Shown here: positions 9,117 to 17,337 of the stretch, one piece after another | Layout of the letters: each line of letters opens with the position of its first letter | Position numbering within the stretch: the stretch's first letter is position 1 | NCBI RefSeq assembly: GCF_015356855.1 | Contig: NZ_ARXR01000021.1 | Span: 1-52,745 of the forward strand | Origin: Alloalcanivorax venustensis ISO4 | GTDB lineage: Bacteria > Pseudomonadota > Gammaproteobacteria > Pseudomonadales > Alcanivoracaceae | Length of the DNA stretch: 52,745 bases | Direction: 5' to 3' | Notes under the pieces: model-generated | What the model was told of the DNA's origin: nothing | Seen by the model: only the letters and a program-made list of their open reading frames with translations | Databases searched by the model: none | Made by a program: the position numbers and the translations under genes

Positions 9117-9722
9117 ATGGACGCACCACGTTTAACAGTGCGGCAGCTCGGCTGCGAGCGGGACCACCGGATGCTGTTTGAGAATCTGGATTTTTCCGCG
9201 CGCAACGGCGAGATCTGGCAGGTGACCGGCGCCAACGGCGCCGGCAAGACCACGCTGTTGCGCATCCTGGTGGGCCTGCACGGCTTTTACCAGGGGCGGG
9301 TCGAGTGGTCGTCGCCGTTGCCGCCGTCGCTGCTTTACCTGGGGCACCAGCCCGGCGTGCGTGAGGAACTCACCGCCCGCGAAAACCTCGAATACAACCG
9401 TGCCCTCAGCGGCCAGACCGGCGACCCGGACGCGGCGCTGGCGGCGCTGGATCTGTACGGTTTCGAGGACGTGCCGGCGGGGCGTTTGTCCGCCGGGCAG
9501 CAGCGCCGCATCGCGCTGGCCCGGCTGTGGCTGGACGGCAAGGACGTGTGGATTCTCGACGAGCCGTTCACCGCCATCGACCAGCAGGGGGTGGCCGCGC
9601 TGGATCAGCGGCTGCGCCAGGCGGCGGCGCAGGGGGTGCTGGTGATCTACACCTCGCACCACCGGGTCGGCGACGGCGTGCACCGCCTGCATCTGGGTGA
9701 GGATAGGGAGGTGGCCCGATGA
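9117..9722 (+). CDS. ccmA: Heme exporter ATP-binding subunit CcmA
   Basis: A 201-residue ABC ATPase. Walker A is GANGAGKTTLL near residue 42, the signature is LSAGQQRRIALARL, and Walker B is WILDEPFTAID. With CcmB it forms the CcmAB complex that releases holo-CcmE from CcmC in system I cytochrome c maturation. The ATPase is compact, the normal length for CcmA. It is the first gene of ccmABCDE and overlaps ccmB by 4 nt (ATGA). Confidence 0.95.
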   Translation: MDAPRLTVRQLGCERDHRMLFENLDFSARNGEIWQVTGANGAGKTTLLRILVGLHGFYQGRVEWSSPLPPSLLYLGHQPGVREELTARENLEYNRALSGQTGDPDAALAALDLYGFEDVPAGRLSAGQQRRIALARLWLDGKDVWILDEPFTAIDQQGVAALDQRLRQAAAQGVLVIYTSHHRVGDGVHRLHLGEDREVAR

Positions 9723-10405
9723 GCGCGCCGACCCTGGGCGCCGTCTGGCGCGCCTCGCTGCGCCGGGAGCTGACGCTGATCTGGCGCTCGCCGGCGGACA
9801 TCGTGCAGCCGCTGTTTTTTTTCGTGGTGGTGGTGAGCCTGTTTCCGCTGGCCCTGTCGCCGAAGCCGGCGCTGCTGGCCCTGGTGGCCCCCGGCGCGGT
9901 CTGGGTGGCGGCGCTGCTGGCGGTGATGCTGTCCCTGGACGGCCTGTTCCGCCGCGACCAGGAGAGCGGCGCGCTGGATCTGCTGCTCACCGCGCCGGTG
10001 GTGAGCGTGGTGCCGGTGGCCGCCAAGCTGCTCGCCCACTGGTTGCTGACAGGGTTGCCGCTGGCGCTGATCGCGCCGCTGCTGGGCTACATGCTGCAGC
10101 TGCCGGTGGCGGTGCTGGATACGCTGATGGTGAGCGTGTTGCTGGGCACGCCCACGCTCACCGTGGTGGGCGCCATCGGCGCGGCGCTCACGGTGGGCCT
10201 TAACCGCGGTGGTATCCTTCTGGCGGTTCTGGTGCTGCCCCTTTATGTGCCGGTGCTGGTGTTCGGCGCGGGCGTGGTGCGCACCGCCCTGGACGGCCTG
10301 CCCACCGGCGGTCTGCTGGCGGTGCTGGGGGCGATTCTGGCGCTGGCGGTGAGCCTCGGCCCGGTGGCCGTGGCGCTGGGCCTGCGCATCAGCGCCGGCG
10401 ACTGA
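9719..10405 (+). CDS. ccmB: Heme exporter membrane subunit CcmB
   Basis: A 228-residue inner-membrane protein with six hydrophobic segments. It starts with the usual RASLRRELTLIWRSPADIVQP stretch in part and has DGLFRRDQESGALDLLL, characteristic of CcmB. It partners CcmA in holo-CcmE release. It overlaps ccmA by 4 nt and precedes ccmC by 26 nt. Confidence 0.95.
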   Translation: MSAPTLGAVWRASLRRELTLIWRSPADIVQPLFFFVVVVSLFPLALSPKPALLALVAPGAVWVAALLAVMLSLDGLFRRDQESGALDLLLTAPVVSVVPVAAKLLAHWLLTGLPLALIAPLLGYMLQLPVAVLDTLMVSVLLGTPTLTVVGAIGAALTVGLNRGGILLAVLVLPLYVPVLVFGAGVVRTALDGLPTGGLLAVLGAILALAVSLGPVAVALGLRISAGD

Positions 10406-10431
10406 TCGCCGCAGCTCTATTCAGGTGTTGT

Positions 10432-11187
10432 ATGTGGAAAACGATTAAACGCTGGTACCACCAACTGGGCTCGCCCCGGTACTTCTACCGTTTCTGCGAG
10501 GCGGTGCTGCCGTGGCTGGTGCCGGTGTCGCTGGCGCTGCTGGCGGTGGGGCTGATCTGGGGGCTGGTGTACGCCCCGGTGGAGCGCTACCAGGGCGACA
10601 GCTATCGCATCATCTATATTCACGTGCCGGCCTCCAGCGGCGCCCTGATGGGCTACATCGCCATGGGCGTGGCCGGGCTGGTGGCGCTGGTCTGGCGCAT
10701 GAAGATGGCCGAGGTGATGCTCAAGGCGCTGGCGCCGTTCGGCGCCGCCCTGGCGGCGGTGTCGCTGCTCACCGGCGCGCTCTGGGGCAAGCCCACCTGG
10801 GGCACCTACTGGCAGTGGGACGCGCGCATGACGTCGATGCTGATCCTGCTGTTCCTGTACCTGGGCATCATGGCGCTGCAGAACGCCATCCGCGATCCGC
10901 GCCAGGCGGCCCGCGCCGCCGCCCTGCTGGCGGTGGTGGGCGTGATCAACGTGGTGATCGTCAAGTATTCGGTGGAGTGGCTCAACACCCTGCACCAGGG
11001 CGCCACCCTCAAGGTGGTGGGGGAGTCGTCCATCGACGCCTCGATGAAATGGCCGCTGCTGATCAGCATGGCCGGGCTCTGGTTGCTGTACGCCGCCAAC
11101 GTGCTGATCCGCGCCCGCACCGAGGTGCTCAGCCGCGAGCGCCGCAGCGGCTGGGTGCGCCGGCTGGTCCGTGACGAGGAGGCGTGA
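10432..11187 (+). CDS. ccmC: Heme handling protein CcmC
   Basis: A 251-residue membrane protein with six transmembrane segments. It holds the periplasmic tryptophan-rich WWD-type heme domain seen as GKPTWGTYWQWDARMTS, and conserved His residues flank it in IIYIHVPAS and LNTLHQGATL. CcmC attaches heme to apo-CcmE. Length and order are standard for the family. Its stop lies 2 nt before the ccmD ATG. Confidence 0.96.
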   Translation: MWKTIKRWYHQLGSPRYFYRFCEAVLPWLVPVSLALLAVGLIWGLVYAPVERYQGDSYRIIYIHVPASSGALMGYIAMGVAGLVALVWRMKMAEVMLKALAPFGAALAAVSLLTGALWGKPTWGTYWQWDARMTSMLILLFLYLGIMALQNAIRDPRQAARAAALLAVVGVINVVIVKYSVEWLNTLHQGATLKVVGESSIDASMKWPLLISMAGLWLLYAANVLIRARTEVLSRERRSGWVRRLVRDEEA

Positions 11188-11189
11188 TC

Positions 11190-11423
11190 ATGTTCGACCC
11201 CTATTTCGACAGTGTCGCCGCCTTTATCGCCATGGGCGAGCACGGCTTTTTCGTATGGAGCGCCTACGGACTCAGCGCGCTTCTGATCGTCACCAATATG
11301 CTGGTGGCGGTGCGACGGCAGGGACGGGTGCGGGCCGAGATCGCCCGCCAGGCGCGCCGCGACGGCGCCAGGACATCGCCCAAGGCCGGCACATCGTCCA
11401 ACAGTGTGGAGAGTAATCAATGA
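11190..11423 (+). CDS. ccmD: Heme exporter protein CcmD
   Basis: A small 77-residue protein with one hydrophobic helix ([20 protein letters not shown]) followed by a basic cytoplasmic tail, as in CcmD. It stabilises the CcmC-CcmE interaction and helps release holo-CcmE. The ATG at 11190 is preferred because AGGAGG sits 7 nt ahead; an in-frame GTG at 11184 would be only 1 nt from it. It overlaps the ccmE start by 4 nt. Confidence 0.9.
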   Translation: MFDPYFDSVAAFIAMGEHGFFVWSAYGLSALLIVTNMLVAVRRQGRVRAEIARQARRDGARTSPKAGTSSNSVESNQ

Positions 11424-11908
11424 ATCCGGTTCGCAAACAACGTCTATTCGTGGTGCTGGCGGTGCTCGCGGGCCTGGCCGTGGCGGTGGGGCTGGCGGTC
11501 TACGCCCTGCGTCAGAACATCAATTTGTTCTATACGCCGCAGCAAATCGTTAACGGTGAGGCGCCGGTGGGTGCCAAAATGCGCGTCGGCGGTCTGGTCG
11601 AGGACGGCTCGGTGCAGCGGGACCCGGACACACTGGACGTGGTCTTCACGGTCACCGATGGAAAGGGTAGCTTTGCTATTCACTACCAGGGCATTCTTCC
11701 CGACCTGTTCCGCGAGGGCCAGGGCGTGGTCGCCAACGGCACCCTGGTGAGCCGTGACCGTTTCGAGGCGGACGAGGTCCTGGCCAAACACGATGAGACC
11801 TATATGCCGCCGGAGGTACAGGATGCACTGGAAAAAGCCGGGCACCCGGGCAGCAAGCCCGGCGCTAAGGAAGAAGACGCCGGTTACCCCAAGGGCGATT
11901 ACGACTAA
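11420..11908 (+). CDS. ccmE: Periplasmic heme chaperone CcmE
   Basis: A 162-residue membrane-anchored protein. One N-terminal transmembrane helix (residues 8-30) is followed by an OB-fold domain with [20 protein letters not shown]. The heme-binding His124 and nearby Tyr128 are in [10 protein letters not shown], identical in layout to E. coli CcmE. It carries covalently bound heme to the CcmFH ligase. It is the last ccm gene here: ccmF, G, H and I do not follow. Confidence 0.96.
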   Translation: MNPVRKQRLFVVLAVLAGLAVAVGLAVYALRQNINLFYTPQQIVNGEAPVGAKMRVGGLVEDGSVQRDPDTLDVVFTVTDGKGSFAIHYQGILPDLFREGQGVVANGTLVSRDRFEADEVLAKHDETYMPPEVQDALEKAGHPGSKPGAKEEDAGYPKGDYD

Positions 11909-11935
11909 TCGGTTTGAGCGCCGAGTGAGCCATCA

Positions 11936-13423
11936 ATGAGCCAAGTGATCATCCTGGTCGACGACCCGGCGGACTGGGCCGCCTATTACCCCACCCGCCA
12001 TCTGCTTTCGGCGCGGGACTATCTGCAGGCGGCCCAGCCCGTGTGCACCGACAAGAAAGTGCAGGTGATCAACCTGTGCCGCAGCTATAAATACCTGTCG
12101 CCCGGCTATTACTGCTCGCTGCTGGCGGAAGCGCGCGGCCAGCGCGTGCTGCCGTCGGTGCGCACGGTCAACGACCTCAGCCGCAAGGCGCTGTACGGCC
12201 TGCATTTCGAGCGCTTCGAAGCGGCCCTCGACAAAGCCATGAAGAAGCAGGGCGGCGACGCCACCCGCGTCACCCTGACGCTCTATTTCGGTCACGCGGA
12301 GCAGGACGGGCTCAACGACCTGGGCCGCCAGATCTTCGATCAGATGCCCTGTCCGATCCTGCGCGTCTCCTTCCGCCGCCGGGAAGAGTGGACCCTGGAA
12401 TCGATCCGCCCGGTGAGCCTCAAGCAGCTCAAGGGGCACGAGGAAGACGCCTTCGCCCGCGCCCTGGAACAGTTCAACGCGCGCGTGTGGCGCAACCCCC
12501 GCCGCCGGCGCGGCGACCGTTACGACCTGGCCATGCTGGTGGACGACAAAGAAGCCATGCCGCCCAGCAACCGCGCCGCGCTCAAACGCTTTATCAAGGC
12601 CGGCCGGCAGCTGGGCATCAAGGTGGACCCCATCGACCGCGACGCCTACACCCGCCTGGGTGAGTACGACGGCCTGTTCATCCGCGAGACCACCGGCATC
12701 GACCACCACACCTACCAGTTCGCCCGCAAGGCGGAGCAGGAAGGCATGGTGGTGATCGACGACCCCGGCTCGATCCTGCGCTGCACCAACAAGATCTACC
12801 TGGCCGAGCTGATGCAGGCCAACGGCGTGCCGGTGCCGCCCACCGCCTTCGTGTTCGACGACTCCGAAGCGCAGGCGGACAGCCTGATCGCCGAGCTGGG
12901 CCTGCCGATGGTGCTGAAGATTCCCGACGGCAGCTTTTCGCGGGGCATCAGCAAGGTGAAGGACAAAGCCGAGCTGCGCGCCGCGCTCAGCGGTTACCTG
13001 AAGCAGTCCGCGGTGGTGCTGGCCCAGGCGTTCATGTACACCGACTACGACTGGCGCATCGGCGTGCTCAACAACCGGCCGTTGTTCGCCTGCCAGTACT
13101 TCATGAGCAAGGGCCACTGGCAGATCTACCACCACAAGGACGGCGGCAAGACCAGCTCCGGGCGCTTCGCCACCCTGCCGGTGCGCGACGTGCCCGCCAA
13201 GGTGCTGCGCATGGCGCTCAAGGCGGCGCGGCTGATGGGCAACGGCCTGTACGGCGTGGACCTGAAGCAGTCCGGCGATCAGGTGGTGGTGATCGAAGTC
13301 AACGACAACCCCAACGTGGACGCCGGCGTCGAGGACCTGTGGCTGGGCGAGGATCTGTACCGGCAGATCATGCTGGAATTCCTGCGCCGCATGGAAGCCC
13401 GCCGGCTGGGGCTGCCGCTCTAG
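11936..13423 (+). CDS. RimK-like ATP-grasp family protein
   Basis: A 495-residue two-part protein. The N-terminal ~200 residues match the RimK-like ATP-grasp N-terminal domain (VNLCRSYKYLSPGYYCSLLA-type start). The C-terminal part is an ATP-grasp ligase: MVLKIPDGSFSRGISKV as the glycine loop, then DWRIGVLNNRP, and VIEVNDNPNVDAG as the Mg/ATP-binding end. Family enzymes make amide bonds such as glutamate addition, but the substrate of this subgroup is unknown to me. It starts 27 nt after ccmE and abuts the DUF2157 gene with no gap. Confidence 0.85.
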   Translation: MSQVIILVDDPADWAAYYPTRHLLSARDYLQAAQPVCTDKKVQVINLCRSYKYLSPGYYCSLLAEARGQRVLPSVRTVNDLSRKALYGLHFERFEAALDKAMKKQGGDATRVTLTLYFGHAEQDGLNDLGRQIFDQMPCPILRVSFRRREEWTLESIRPVSLKQLKGHEEDAFARALEQFNARVWRNPRRRRGDRYDLAMLVDDKEAMPPSNRAALKRFIKAGRQLGIKVDPIDRDAYTRLGEYDGLFIRETTGIDHHTYQFARKAEQEGMVVIDDPGSILRCTNKIYLAELMQANGVPVPPTAFVFDDSEAQADSLIAELGLPMVLKIPDGSFSRGISKVKDKAELRAALSGYLKQSAVVLAQAFMYTDYDWRIGVLNNRPLFACQYFMSKGHWQIYHHKDGGKTSSGRFATLPVRDVPAKVLRMALKAARLMGNGLYGVDLKQSGDQVVVIEVNDNPNVDAGVEDLWLGEDLYRQIMLEFLRRMEARRLGLPL

Positions 13424-14653
13424 ATGCTGGGCTGGATGCGCAAGAACCTGCTGCGCCGGGAAACCCGCCGCTGGGTCGATGAGGGCCTGGTGGAGCCGTT
13501 CCAGGCGGAGCGCATCCTCAACCGCTACGGCACCTCCCTGAACGATACCGGCCCCTCGGCGCTGGGGCTGCTCACCGGCCTGGCCGGCCTGTTCGCCGGG
13601 CTGGCCCTGCTGTTGCTGGTGTCCGCCAACTGGGAGCAGCTGCCGCGCCTGGCCCGCTTCGCCGGCCTGGTCACCCTGACCGCCGTGCTCAACGGCTGGG
13701 GCGTGCTGCGCCTGGCCCGCGCCGGCAGCGGCGGCGGCCTGCTGTTCCTGGGCGGTTTCGCCTACGGCGCCTCGATCATGCTCACCGGGCAGATGTACCA
13801 CCTGGGCGAGCACTTCCCCAACGGCCTGCTGCTCTGGGCCCTGGGCCTGGTGCCGCTGACCCTGCTCAGCGGCGGCCGCCTGCTGGCGCTGCAGGGCCTG
13901 GCGGTGGCGGTGGCCTGGATGCTGCTGGAATACCGCTTCGCCGCCCCCTGGCTGATGCCGCTGTTTCTGGCGGTGGCGTTCTGGGTGGCCTGGCGCCGCC
14001 GGGTCGCCGGGCTCGCCCTGGCGACACTGGCCGCCACCGCCCTGTGGCTGAACCTGATGCTGGCCTGGGTCTACGCCACCGACTTCGGCCCCCAGGCCCA
14101 GGAGGGCATGATCAGCTTCAACCTGGGCCTGCTGGTGCTGGCCGGCGCGCTCGCCGCCCGCCCGGCCTGGTGGAGCGCCGGCGCCGGTAACTGGATGCCC
14201 CGGCTCACGGTGCTGGCGATCCTGCCGTTCACCTTCGTGGACGGCTGGGAGCACTACCTGGCCTACGCCTGGACCTGGCTCGATCCGGGTCTGTGGGCGG
14301 CGCTGGTGGCGCTGCTGGCGGCGGCCCTGCTGGGCCGGCCCCTGGTGGCGCCGGCGGTGGCCGCCCTGCTGATCGCGGTGCACACCGGCGGCGTGCCCGA
14401 CCAGGCCCTGGTCTGGGCGGTGGCGTCGAATCTGCTGTTGTTGCTGCTGGCCATGCACTGGATGCGGCGCGGCCTGCTGGAAGGCGAGGGCGGCCTCTAT
14501 GTCACCGGGCTGGTCGCCATCCTCATCCTGGCGCTGCTGCGCTACCTGGACCTGATCGGCGGCTATCTGGGCGCCGCCGGGCTGTTCCTCGGCATGGCGG
14601 CGCTGCTGTTCGTCGCCGGCCGCTACTGGCGCCGCCGGGAGGCGCGCTCATGA
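13424..14653 (+). CDS. DUF2157 domain membrane protein
   Basis: A 409-residue membrane protein. The first 60 residues form the soluble DUF2157 head (RETRRWVDEGLVEPFQAERIL, then LNRYG). About twelve hydrophobic segments follow. Genes with this domain are commonly next to GDYXXLXY-domain genes, as here. Function is unknown. Its ATG follows the RimK-like stop directly, and its own stop overlaps the next ATG by 4 nt, so translation of the three is probably coupled. Confidence 0.85.
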   Translation: MLGWMRKNLLRRETRRWVDEGLVEPFQAERILNRYGTSLNDTGPSALGLLTGLAGLFAGLALLLLVSANWEQLPRLARFAGLVTLTAVLNGWGVLRLARAGSGGGLLFLGGFAYGASIMLTGQMYHLGEHFPNGLLLWALGLVPLTLLSGGRLLALQGLAVAVAWMLLEYRFAAPWLMPLFLAVAFWVAWRRRVAGLALATLAATALWLNLMLAWVYATDFGPQAQEGMISFNLGLLVLAGALAARPAWWSAGAGNWMPRLTVLAILPFTFVDGWEHYLAYAWTWLDPGLWAALVALLAAALLGRPLVAPAVAALLIAVHTGGVPDQALVWAVASNLLLLLLAMHWMRRGLLEGEGGLYVTGLVAILILALLRYLDLIGGYLGAAGLFLGMAALLFVAGRYWRRREARS

Positions 14654-15165
14654 GCCGCCGCCGGCTGGCCGCGCTGGTGGCCGCGGTGCTGCTGCAGCTG
14701 GCGGTGCTGGGCGGCCTGTTCGTGTACAGCCAGTACCCGCTGTGGGTGGGCACCGAGGTGCGCCTGGCCACCGTGCCGGTGGACCCGCGCGACCTGTTCC
14801 GGGGCCAGTACGTGCGCCTGAACTACGCCCTGTCCCGCCAGCCGCTGCCCGAGATGGAGCTGCCCCGCGCCGGTGATCCGGTGTTCGTGCGCTTGCAGCG
14901 GGACGGCGCGCTGTGGCGGGCGGACGGCGTGCGTTTACGGGAACCGGACGGCGAGCGGCTGTATCTGCGCGGTACCATTGAGCGGGTCAGCGGTGGTGAA
15001 CTGCACATTCGTTACGGTATCGAAGCCTGGTTCGCGGCGCCGGAAGAGGCGTTGCGGCTGGAACGGGAGCTGGCCGAAGGCGGCGTGGCCCGGGTCCGCA
15101 TCGCGCCGGACGGCCGTGCCGCGCTGGTGGCCGTGGAGGCCGGTGGCGGGGAATCGGCGCCCTAG
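14650..15165 (+). CDS. GDYXXLXY domain protein
   Basis: A 171-residue protein with one N-terminal membrane anchor (residues 5-27) and an extracytoplasmic domain. It has the family motif in the form RDLFRGQYVRLNYALS, with Gln replacing the Asp of GDYxxLxY. The start ATG overlaps the stop of the DUF2157 gene; a longer frame upstream runs antiparallel to no known feature and is rejected. Function is unknown. The DUF2157 and GDYXXLXY proteins probably act together in the membrane. Confidence 0.85.
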   Translation: MSRRRLAALVAAVLLQLAVLGGLFVYSQYPLWVGTEVRLATVPVDPRDLFRGQYVRLNYALSRQPLPEMELPRAGDPVFVRLQRDGALWRADGVRLREPDGERLYLRGTIERVSGGELHIRYGIEAWFAAPEEALRLERELAEGGVARVRIAPDGRAALVAVEAGGGESAP

Positions 15166-15189
15166 CCGGCGGGCCGGGCGCCGCGGGCG

Positions 15190-15843
15190 TCAGCCCAGCA
15201 TCTTGCTGATAAAGCCGCTCTCTTTCTCGATGGTGCCGGCGAACGGCGCCAGCGCGTGCATGCGCTCGGTGTGCGCCGCCAGGTTCGGGTAGCGGCCGGC
15301 GTCCACGGTCTCGCCGCCATGGCGGAAATTCACCAGCTGGCTGGCCACGGCGATGTCCGCCACGGTGAGGCTGTCGCCGACCAGATACTCACGGCCGTCC
15401 AGCTCCTGCTCCAGATAATCCAGCATCGGCGGAATGCGGCTCTCCAGCGCCTTGGCGATGGCCTCCTCGTCGCAGTCCTGGCCCATCAGACGCTTCACGA
15501 TCCGGTTACGGAACACGGTGAAGGTGCAGTGCGGCGCCAGCTCGTAGTCCGCGTACTTTTCGAACCACAGGGTGCGCGCGTACTGGAACGGGTCGCTGGG
15601 GTAGAGCGCCGGCTCCGGGTGGGTTTTCTCCAGGTAGGCGCAGATCACCGCCGAATCGGCGAGATAGCGGCCGTCCACTTCCAGCGCCGGGATCCGCTGC
15701 AGCGGGCTGATCTTCTCGTAGCCCTCGGGTTTGTTGTTGGGGTCCACGTGCACCGCTTCGTAGTCCAGGCCCTTCAGGGCCAGCACCACGCGGGTCTTGC
15801 GGACGAAGGGCGACATCACCGCGCCGTACAGTTTCATGGGCAT
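15190..15843 (-). CDS. Glutathione S-transferase family protein
   Basis: A 217-residue cytosolic GST-fold protein. The N-terminal thioredoxin-like domain starts MKLYGAVMSPFVRKTRVVLA, giving a Ser at the usual catalytic position. It holds the cis-Pro segment QRIPALEVDG and the gamma-glutamyl-binding LADSAVICAYLE. The all-helical C-terminal half has DSLTVADIAVASQLVN. The likely role is glutathione conjugation or isomerisation of an unknown electrophile. The ATG two codons before MKLYG has a GGGAG ribosome site; an upstream in-frame ATG does not. Confidence 0.88.
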   Translation of the reverse strand: MPMKLYGAVMSPFVRKTRVVLALKGLDYEAVHVDPNNKPEGYEKISPLQRIPALEVDGRYLADSAVICAYLEKTHPEPALYPSDPFQYARTLWFEKYADYELAPHCTFTVFRNRIVKRLMGQDCDEEAIAKALESRIPPMLDYLEQELDGREYLVGDSLTVADIAVASQLVNFRHGGETVDAGRYPNLAAHTERMHALAPFAGTIEKESGFISKMLG

Positions 15844-15947
15844 GCGTTTTCTCTCCCGGTTGGTTTTTTGGCAGGCGTTTTTTACAGGCATCTAGGGATA
15901 AAGCAGAGCGGGTGGCGGGTCAATGACCACTTCCGGCAAATTTTTCC

Positions 15948-15976
15948 TTGACGACCGGGGCGCCGATTTCTATCCT
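15948..15976 (+). promoter_or_regulatory. Sigma-70 promoter for the tRNA-Glu/tRNA-Gly pair
   Basis: TTGACG (15948-15953) and TATCCT (15971-15976) are separated by 17 bp. A GC-rich discriminator (ACGCGCCGC) follows, which is typical of stringently controlled stable-RNA promoters. The predicted start is about 16 bp upstream of the tRNA-Glu 5' end. Confidence 0.8.
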
Positions 15977-15998
15977 ACGCGCCGCTTGAGAGCACCGG

Positions 15999-16074
15999 GT
16001 CCCCTTCGTCTAGTGGCCCAGGACACCGCCCTTTCACGGCGGTAACAGGGGTTCGACTCCCCTAGGGGACGCCA
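15999..16074 (+). tRNA. tRNA-Glu (anticodon TTC)
   Basis: A 76-nt cloverleaf with encoded CCA. The acceptor stem pairs GTCCCCT with AGGGGAC. The anticodon arm is CCGCC-CTTTCAC-GGCGG with anticodon TTC. The T arm has GTTCGACTC. It is the first gene of a two-tRNA unit and is followed by tRNA-Gly after 10 nt. Confidence 0.97.
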
Positions 16075-16084
16075 CTCTTTATAA

Positions 16085-16160
16085 GCGGGAATAGCTCAGC
16101 TGGTAGAGCACAACCGTGCCAAGGGTGGGGTCGCGAGTTCGAATCTCGTTTCCCGCTCCA
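16085..16160 (+). tRNA. tRNA-Gly (anticodon GCC) with unusual anticodon arm
   Basis: A 76-nt cloverleaf with encoded CCA. The acceptor pairs GCGGGAA with TTCCCGC, with discriminator T. The T loop is TTCGAAT and the anticodon is GCC at 16118-16120. Compared with the usual gammaproteobacterial gene, position 32 is G (16116) instead of T, and position 41 is G (16125), leaving an A29/G41 mismatch in the anticodon stem. All other arms are intact, so it is called as a gene rather than a pseudogene. Confidence 0.92.
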
Positions 16161-16169
16161 AAATCAAAA

Positions 16170-16194
16170 GGGACCCGACCGGGTCCCTTTTTTT
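16170..16194 (+). terminator. Rho-independent terminator after the tRNA pair
   Basis: The hairpin GGGACCC-GACC-GGGTCCC is followed by seven T residues (16188-16194). It lies 9 nt after the CCA of tRNA-Gly. Confidence 0.93.
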
Positions 16195-16221
16195 ATGCCA
16201 CCTCTTTGTGGAACCACCACT

Positions 16222-16294
16222 TGTGGGAGCGGGCCTGGCCCGCGAAAGGCCGGCGACGCCGGCCGGCAAAGGTTGCCCCGCAGTATCCCAGAGA
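16222..16294 (+). repeat. REP-like unit
   Basis: This unit reads GTGGGAGCGGGCC, then GGCCCGCGAAAGG, a nested CCGGCGACGCCGG hairpin and CAGTATCCCAGAGAC. It has the same architecture as the units at 3961, 19919, 51625 and 52654. The stem GCGGGCCTGGCCCGC is perfect. Confidence 0.75.
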
Positions 16295-16313
16295 CTTTTA
16301 TCGTTCCCGTGTT

Positions 16314-16496
16314 CGGTGCTCCGTATCCGAGACGCGGTGCAATGGTGGTGCCTTCCGGGACCGCTCAAGCCATCCATGGCCGCTGTTAGTTTGGCCCTCC
16401 CTGGCCAAACAGCTCCCTCCAGGCACCACCATTGCCCCGCTCACTTTGCAGCGGCACCGCCACGGGTCAGAGCACCGCCCGGACCTTTCTACGAAG
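16314..16496 (+). repeat. 184-bp palindromic repeat, copy B
   Basis: This is the inverted partner of 4123-4306. Arms GCAATGGTGGTGCCT (16339-16353) and its complement (16421-16435) enclose the GTTTGGCC/GGCCAAAC hairpin. The tail runs from CGCTCACTTTGCAGCGG to CTACGAAG. A partial REP-like tail follows up to about 16530. The stretch from 16195 to 16600 holds no gene. Confidence 0.8.
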
Positions 16497-16600
16497 CGGG
16501 CCTTTTGCTTGCAGGCAAGCCCCCACAATTCTTGCTTCCTTAGGGGCGCTTGGCAGTACCTCCCCGGGGCCGTACCATGAGGCAGTCTTAGAGAGGGACC

Positions 16601-17275
16601 ATGGCCCGATTACACCCCCGCCTTCACGATGCGATCCGTCTGCTTCCGGCTCACCGGCCGGCTCACCTGTTGACCCGGCACTCCGTGCGGGAGCTGGCCA
16701 AGAATGGCTTCGCCGACTACCGCCTGCCGCTCACCGCGGAAGGCGTGGCGATGGCCCGTGAGTGGGGCGCCCGTCTGGAGCGCCCGGTGCAGGCGTTCTA
16801 TTCCAGCCCGGTGGGCCGCTGCGTGGACACCGCCACCGCCATGGCGGAGGGCGCCCTGGAGGCGGGCCTGATCCCGGCGATGCCGGAGGTGGTCACCGAC
16901 CCGACCCTGGTGGAACCCGGCTGCTACGTGGAAGACATCAACCGGGTGGGGCCGACCTTTCTCAAGATGGGGGCGCTGAGCTTTCTCAACCAGCACCTGA
17001 AAACCCCGTTCGAAGGCATGCTGTCGCCGGCGGCGGGCCGCGCCAAGCTGGCTTCGTATCTGTACCAGCGCGAGCCGGAGCCGGGTTCACTGGCGGTGCA
17101 CGTGACCCATGACACCATTCTCGCCGTGCTGGTGGCGGAGCTGGAAGGCCGCGACGCCATCGACGAGGAACACTGGCCGTGGATGATGGAAGGGCTGTGG
17201 GTGTGGTTCGAGGACGCCCGCATGCACTGGGTGTGGCGCGGTCATCACGGGCACCGGGAACTGGCGCTGGCTTGA
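16601..17275 (+). CDS. Histidine phosphatase family protein
   Basis: A 224-residue member of the histidine phosphatase (phosphoglycerate-mutase-like) superfamily. The catalytic His27 is in TRHSVRELAKNG, where RHS replaces the common RHG. The second His is in VHVTHDTILAVL, and Arg in YSSPVGRCVDTA completes the pocket. The substrate is unknown. AGAGGGA precedes the ATG. It stands alone between the repeat block and the ABC exporter genes. Confidence 0.85.
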   Translation: MARLHPRLHDAIRLLPAHRPAHLLTRHSVRELAKNGFADYRLPLTAEGVAMAREWGARLERPVQAFYSSPVGRCVDTATAMAEGALEAGLIPAMPEVVTDPTLVEPGCYVEDINRVGPTFLKMGALSFLNQHLKTPFEGMLSPAAGRAKLASYLYQREPEPGSLAVHVTHDTILAVLVAELEGRDAIDEEHWPWMMEGLWVWFEDARMHWVWRGHHGHRELALA

Positions 17276-17337
17276 ATCGTGCGGTGCCGCCCCCATCTGT
17301 GTTGCTTGTTTCTTTTCCGCAGCCGGCGAGGTGATGT

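Noticed and set aside
11184-11189. GTG at 11184 as ccmD start
   Set aside because: Only 1 nt separates it from AGGAGG, whereas ATG 11190 has a 7-nt spacing.
11933-14458. Very long open frame on the minus strand opposite ccmE-RimK-DUF2157
   Set aside because: It is a GC-rich antisense shadow: Gln/His/Ala-rich, no domain, and directly opposite three genes with clear families.
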